A stretch of DNA of 25,081 nt from JAJOKI01 sp964412405 (GTDB lineage: Archaea > Halobacteriota > UBA148 > JAJOKI01). Below, piece by piece: positions 23,511-25,081 of this stretch. The position numbers and the translations under genes are program-made. Location: positions 1-25,081 of the forward strand of contig CAYPOB010000005.1 of NCBI GenBank assembly GCA_964412405.1, in the 5' to 3' direction. The notes under the pieces were generated by a model, which had not been told where the DNA came from, did not search any database, and saw only the letters and a program-made list of their open reading frames with translations. The stretch's first letter is position 1, and the number at the start of each line of letters is the position of its first letter.

Positions 23511-23688
23511 GCCGAGGTAGCCAAGCGGCCTAAGGCGCCGGTCTTGAACAACCTACTCACTGTTCCACAGTGAGAGGGTCTCTACGAAGTAGAGACACCT
23601 TTTTACAAGTAGAAATCTGCTTGACCAAAAAGTTAAAGCAAACCGGTGGTGCTTACGCGCCACGTGAGTTCAAATCTCACCCTCGGCG
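23511..23688 (+). tRNA. tRNA-Ser (UGA) with 92-nt intron
   Basis: Exon 1 is 23511-23548 and exon 2 is 23641-23688. The acceptor GCCGAGG pairs with CCTCGGC (23681-23687), with discriminator G at 23688. The D stem is GCC/GGC; the anticodon stem CCGGT (23538-23542) pairs with ACCGG (23642-23646); the loop CTTGAAA gives anticodon TGA. A class II variable arm GGTGC-TTAC-GCGCC is present, as expected for serine, and the T stem is GTGAG/CTCAC. The intron is at the canonical 37/38 site. rtcB starts 20 nt after the tRNA end. Confidence 0.95.
23549..23640 (+). other. tRNA-Ser intron (92 nt) with three hairpins
   Basis: Splice bulges A-A|C (23547-23549) and C-A|A (23639-23641) flank a central helix CTTG/AAAG (three pairs and a G.A mismatch). 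The intron closes with AAC/GTT (23550-23552 with 23632-23634). It then holds three arms: CTCACTGT/ACAGTGAG with a TCC loop (23556-23574); GTCTCTAC/GTAGAGAC with a GAA loop (23578-23596); and CAAGTAG/CTGCTTG with an AAAT loop (23606-23623), extended by TTTTT/AAAAA. The second arm plus ACCTTTTT resembles an intrinsic terminator. Confidence 0.85.
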
Positions 23689-23708
23689 TCGACATTCCAG
23701 GTGATGAT

Positions 23709-25081
23709 ATGGATTTAAAAAATAAATTGAAGAAGATTGACGAGTGTCTATTGGAACTTCCCAAGAACGCCATCGAAGGGATGAACGTACCAGCACGGCT
23801 ATTTTTATCAAATACACTGCTAAATCTGGTTGAAGAGGGCGCAATAAAGCAGATCGCAAATGTCGCCTGCCTTCCAGGAATCCGTAAACATTCCATCGCA
23901 TTGCCAGATATGCATTTTGGTTATGGATTTCCCATCGGAGGAGTTGCCGCCCTGGATTTCGAAACCGGCGGACTCTCTCCAGGAGGAATAGGTTTTGATA
24001 TCAACTGCGGGGTTAGGTTGCTGAGTTCGAATCTGGAAGCAGATGATATAAGACCGCACCTGAAGAACCTGGTGACGAAGATATTTCAAAACGTCCCCTC
24101 CGGCGTCGGCAAAGGAGGAAAAACCAGATTATCGACACAAGAACTCTGCGAAGTGTTAGAAACGGGAGCACGATGGGCAGTTGAGCGCGGCTATGGGACA
24201 AAAAGAGACTTGGAATATTTGGAAGAAAATGGCAGCATGAACTCTGCCAACTCAGAAAAGGTATCATCAAAGGCTATGCAGAGAGGTGCTCCGCAATTAG
24301 GATCACTGGGCGCAGGGAATCACTTTTTGGAAATTCAGAAAGTGGAAAAAATCTATTTGCCAGAGATCGCAAAAACAGTTGGTATAACACACGAAGGACA
24401 GATCTGTATCATGATTCACACTGGCTCTAGGGGGTTTGGACATCAGGTCTGCACAGATTATCTGCAAATTCTGAATGCCAAATTCAGGGATGAGATTACG
24501 AAATTGCCTGACCGCGAGTTGGTTTACGCTCCTGCTGGAACGAAGGAATGCGAGGATTATTTTGCCGCCATGTCCTGCGCCGCCAATTTCGCATGGTGCA
24601 ACAGACAGATGATAGCCCACCGGGTGAGGGAAAGCGTCGCCAGTATTATGAATATGTCGCATGACGAGCCTGGTCTCGACGTGGTCTACGATGTCGCACA
24701 TAACATCGGCAAATTAGAAGAACACGTAATAGATGGGAAGAAGACGAAAGTTTTCGTGCATCGCAAGGGCGGAACTCGGTGTCTTGGCCCTGGAGCAGAT
24801 GACATACCCAGAGACTATCGCGATGTTGGCCAGCCAGTGATAGTTCCAGGAGATATGGGATCGGCGAGCTATGTCCTGGTAGGAACAAAAAAGGCAGAGA
24901 AAGAGACGTTTTCCAGCGTGTGCCATGGTGCAGGGCGCATCATGTCGAGGCACGGGGCGCTGAAACGATTCAGGGGGGAAAAGGTGAGGGCAGATCTGGC
25001 AGATAGAGGCATATATGTGAAATCTTCCAGCTGGAGGGCGCTTGCAGAAGAGGCGCCTGGCGTGTATAAGGACATTCATGA
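23709..25081 (+). CDS. rtcB: RtcB family tRNA-splicing RNA ligase (3' end beyond window)
   Basis: A GTP- and manganese-dependent RNA ligase that joins 2',3'-cyclic-phosphate or 3'-phosphate ends to 5'-OH ends, sealing tRNA exons after intron removal by the splicing endonuclease. Only the first 457 codons are in the window; the family has about 480-490. All active-site residues are seen: C100 (DINCG), N204, H205 and E208 (GNHFLE), H237 (HTGSRG), H331 (DVAHN) and H406 in CHGAGR, which becomes guanylylated. No intein is present in the part seen. ATG 23709 follows AGGTGAT (23699-23705); the overlapping ATG at 23704 closes after four codons. It lies 20 nt downstream of intron-containing tRNA-Ser on the same strand with no T-run between, so it is probably co-transcribed. 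Confidence 0.95.
   Translation, partial: MDLKNKLKKIDECLLELPKNAIEGMNVPARLFLSNTLLNLVEEGAIKQIANVACLPGIRKHSIALPDMHFGYGFPIGGVAALDFETGGLSPGGIGFDINCGVRLLSSNLEADDIRPHLKNLVTKIFQNVPSGVGKGGKTRLSTQELCEVLETGARWAVERGYGTKRDLEYLEENGSMNSANSEKVSSKAMQRGAPQLGSLGAGNHFLEIQKVEKIYLPEIAKTVGITHEGQICIMIHTGSRGFGHQVCTDYLQILNAKFRDEITKLPDRELVYAPAGTKECEDYFAAMSCAANFAWCNRQMIAHRVRESVASIMNMSHDEPGLDVVYDVAHNIGKLEEHVIDGKKTKVFVHRKGGTRCLGPGADDIPRDYRDVGQPVIVPGDMGSASYVLVGTKKAEKETFSSVCHGAGRIMSRHGALKRFRGEKVRADLADRGIYVKSSSWRALAEEAPGVYKDIH

Noticed and set aside
1..25081. CRISPR arrays, insertion sequences, integrases or phage genes
   Set aside because: No regularly spaced repeats, transposase or integrase motifs, or terminal inverted repeats were seen; the hairpins found are isolated and unlike each other.

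Overview
The window is a gene-dense stretch of an archaeal chromosome. Evidence for Archaea: an RNA polymerase operon with RpoH, an RpoA split into A' and A'' and an RpoB subunit; EF-2 and EF-1-alpha; ribosomal protein L30e; a type II GAPDH; type 2 methionine aminopeptidase; and tRNA genes with introns at the bulge-helix-bulge position 37/38. GGAGG/GGTGA-type ribosome binding sites are common, and GTG and TTG starts are frequent. The lineage is uncertain. The RpoB gene is one uninterrupted 1122-codon frame, whereas many methanogens, Archaeoglobus and haloarchaea split it. The XseA/XseB, A24 peptidase and TudS-like genes still fit a euryarchaeal relative.

Layout. 61-543 (-): dCMP deaminase family protein, divergent from hisS-xseA-xseB (630-3227, +). 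3222-4944 (-): operon gap - TudS-like desulfidase - acylphosphatase, joined by 4-nt overlaps. 4945-5396: a 450-bp gap with two doubtful small ORFs, a promoter and a perfect hairpin. 5397-6155: archaeal type IV prepilin (A24) peptidase, facing a lipoprotein gene (6166-6819, -). 6895-8888: two translationally overlapping M24 peptidases (Xaa-Pro dipeptidase-like and methionine aminopeptidase). 9082-9299: tRNA-Lys(UUU) with a 144-nt intron.

9406-22836 is the classic archaeal transcription/translation cluster in conserved order: rpoH, rpoB, rpoA1, rpoA2, rpl30e, nusA, rpsL, rpsG, EF-2, EF-1-alpha, rpsJ. A gamma-carbonic anhydrase gene follows; its last codons overlap an antisense tRNA-Arg(CCG). 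Then come tRNA-Ser(UGA), which carries a 92-nt hairpin-rich intron, and, 20 nt downstream on the same strand, rtcB. RtcB is the tRNA-splicing ligase; its gene runs off the window end.

The most interesting part is RNA processing. Two tRNA genes carry unusually long, highly folded introns. One lies immediately upstream of the gene for the ligase that seals such tRNAs, and its intron holds a terminator-like hairpin plus T-run. Similar perfect stems of 6-8 bp with 3-nt loops recur in the non-coding DNA elsewhere in the window (13-29, 56-70, 5349-5367, 17387-17405). A second oddity is rpoA2, whose N-terminal helix-hairpin-helix appears to begin upstream of the first canonical start codon.
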